This document shows positions 63,686 through 64,000 of a DNA stretch of 64,000 bases, piece after piece; within the stretch, counting starts at the first letter, position 1, and each line of letters begins with the position of its first letter. A program made the position numbers and the translations under genes. The notes below the pieces were generated by a model. The model was not told the DNA's origin and ran no database searches. It saw only the letters and a list, made by a program, of their open reading frames with translations. Origin of the DNA: Fremontodendron californicum (Eukaryota; Streptophyta; Magnoliopsida; Malvales; Malvaceae); the NCBI GenBank assembly GCA_030761205.1, contig JAULJL010000010.1, positions 8,341,241 through 8,405,240 of the forward strand, written 5' to 3'.

Positions 63686-64000
63686 TCAAGCTTCATAAAT
63701 GTCTTCATCAACATCTTCACGAACCCACTGAACATCTGTACTGGTGCTAGGGATATTTTCATCCAAGTTTTCTTCGGTAAAAGGCAAGCATTCAGTTCTT
63801 TGTTCAATATCATCTCTACATTGATCACCCATATCAAACAAGTCTCGAGGTGTGTTACGAAGAACAACATACCAACCCGCATATTCGGATCTTCGGAATA
63901 CAAGACTTGTTTGACTTGAGATGAAAAAACATAAGGTTCGTCAATCAGTTGTTGTCTGGTGTGAATTAATCTAGAGAAATTCACCATTGTAAATCCGAAT
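63686..64000 (-). pseudogene. TNP2-type CACTA transposase, C-terminal end (DUF4216 region)
   Basis: The visible part reads MVNFSRLIHTRQQLIDEPYV, FSSQVKQVLYSEDPN and, after a one-base deletion near 63875, YVVLRNTPRDLFDMGDQ..EDVDEDIYEA and a stop (63686-63688). SRLIHTG..L.DEPYV.A.Q..QV.Y and VL..TPRDL.DM are the hallmarks of the DUF4216 segment at the end of plant TNP2 transposases. The catalytic part lies outside the window. The frameshift suggests this copy is inactive unless it is a sequencing error. Confidence 0.82.

Larger units (their letters stand above)
59984..64000 (-). mobile_element. CACTA (En/Spm-like) DNA transposon, one end and partial genes
   Basis: The terminal sequence CACTACAGCAAATTGG starts at 59984. 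The subterminal zones (about 60040-60200 and 61195-61380) are packed with direct and inverted AAACGCCGCTAAA-type motifs, the usual transposase-binding repeats. Reading leftward from the window edge, it carries the end of a TNP2-type transposase and then a TNPA-like gene, both on the minus strand, the usual order in plant CACTA elements. A hAT-like MITE splits the subterminal zone. The other end is outside the window. Confidence 0.85.

Noticed and set aside
1..64000. CRISPR arrays, bacterial operons or rRNA genes
   Set aside because: The repeats present are LTRs, MITEs and minisatellites; no regular short-spacer array or rRNA sequence was seen, and the introns show a plant nuclear origin.

Overview
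The window is plant nuclear DNA: AT-rich, with short exons bounded by GT..AG introns and a heavy load of LTR retrotransposons, Helitron-like ends, hAT-type MITEs and a CACTA transposon. The proteins are dicot-like. The CACTA ends, packed with AAACGCCGCTAAA-type inverted motifs, remind me of Malvaceae, possibly cotton (Gossypium); that assignment is inference. Two conventional genes look intact. One is a ten-exon PIG-L type GlcNAc-PI de-N-acetylase (7896-15730, +, 255 aa), whose first exon I recovered by matching splice phases. The other is a two-exon mitochondrial P-class PPR gene (57950-54937, -, 820 aa).

Left part (1-20400): a Helitron-like 3' end (1676-1703); a fragment of the window's own PPR gene joined to a truncated chromovirus (2595-5185, -); a hAT-like MITE (5934-6431); the PIG-L gene, whose 4-kb intron holds a Helitron-like insert with about eight diverged tandem repeats; a 183-bp perfect tandem duplication just after its stop; and a broken lectin-receptor kinase (about 17165-17750, -).

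Middle (20400-39766): a second lectin-receptor-like kinase pseudogene is cut in two by a nest of elements about 17.9 kb long, and the kinase target GCAAC is duplicated at both outer edges. The nest holds (i) an LTR element whose coding space is filled by an intronless mitochondrial HSP60 (CPN60) copy plus a short vacuolar H+-pyrophosphatase piece; (ii) a chromovirus with its own LTRs (24159-38833, -); (iii) inside it, with a perfect CCTGC target duplication, a 9.2-kb LTR element (27792-37039, +) carrying a fused gag-protease-integrase-tail ORF, an unknown 178-aa ORF and a complete LOG-type (cytokinin-activating) gene; and (iv) a miniature TRIM-like element (38844-39212).

Right-middle (40151-49547): a second LOG-carrying element with a perfect GGATG target duplication. 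Its 5' half differs, but it has the same ORF2 + LOG + 3' noncoding cassette. Between ORF2 and LOG it holds a 306-bp GT..AG segment that is exactly absent from the other copy, which looks like an intron lost by reverse transcription of spliced RNA. This LOG-bearing retrotransposon family is the most notable system in the window.

Right part (49553-64000): scattered exons of an unrecognised minus-strand gene, the PPR gene, a minus-strand Helitron-like end beside a broken two-domain B3 (REM-like) gene, and the end of a CACTA element (59984 to the window edge) with TNPA-like and TNP2-like genes, itself interrupted by a 960-bp hAT-like MITE with an 8-bp target duplication.
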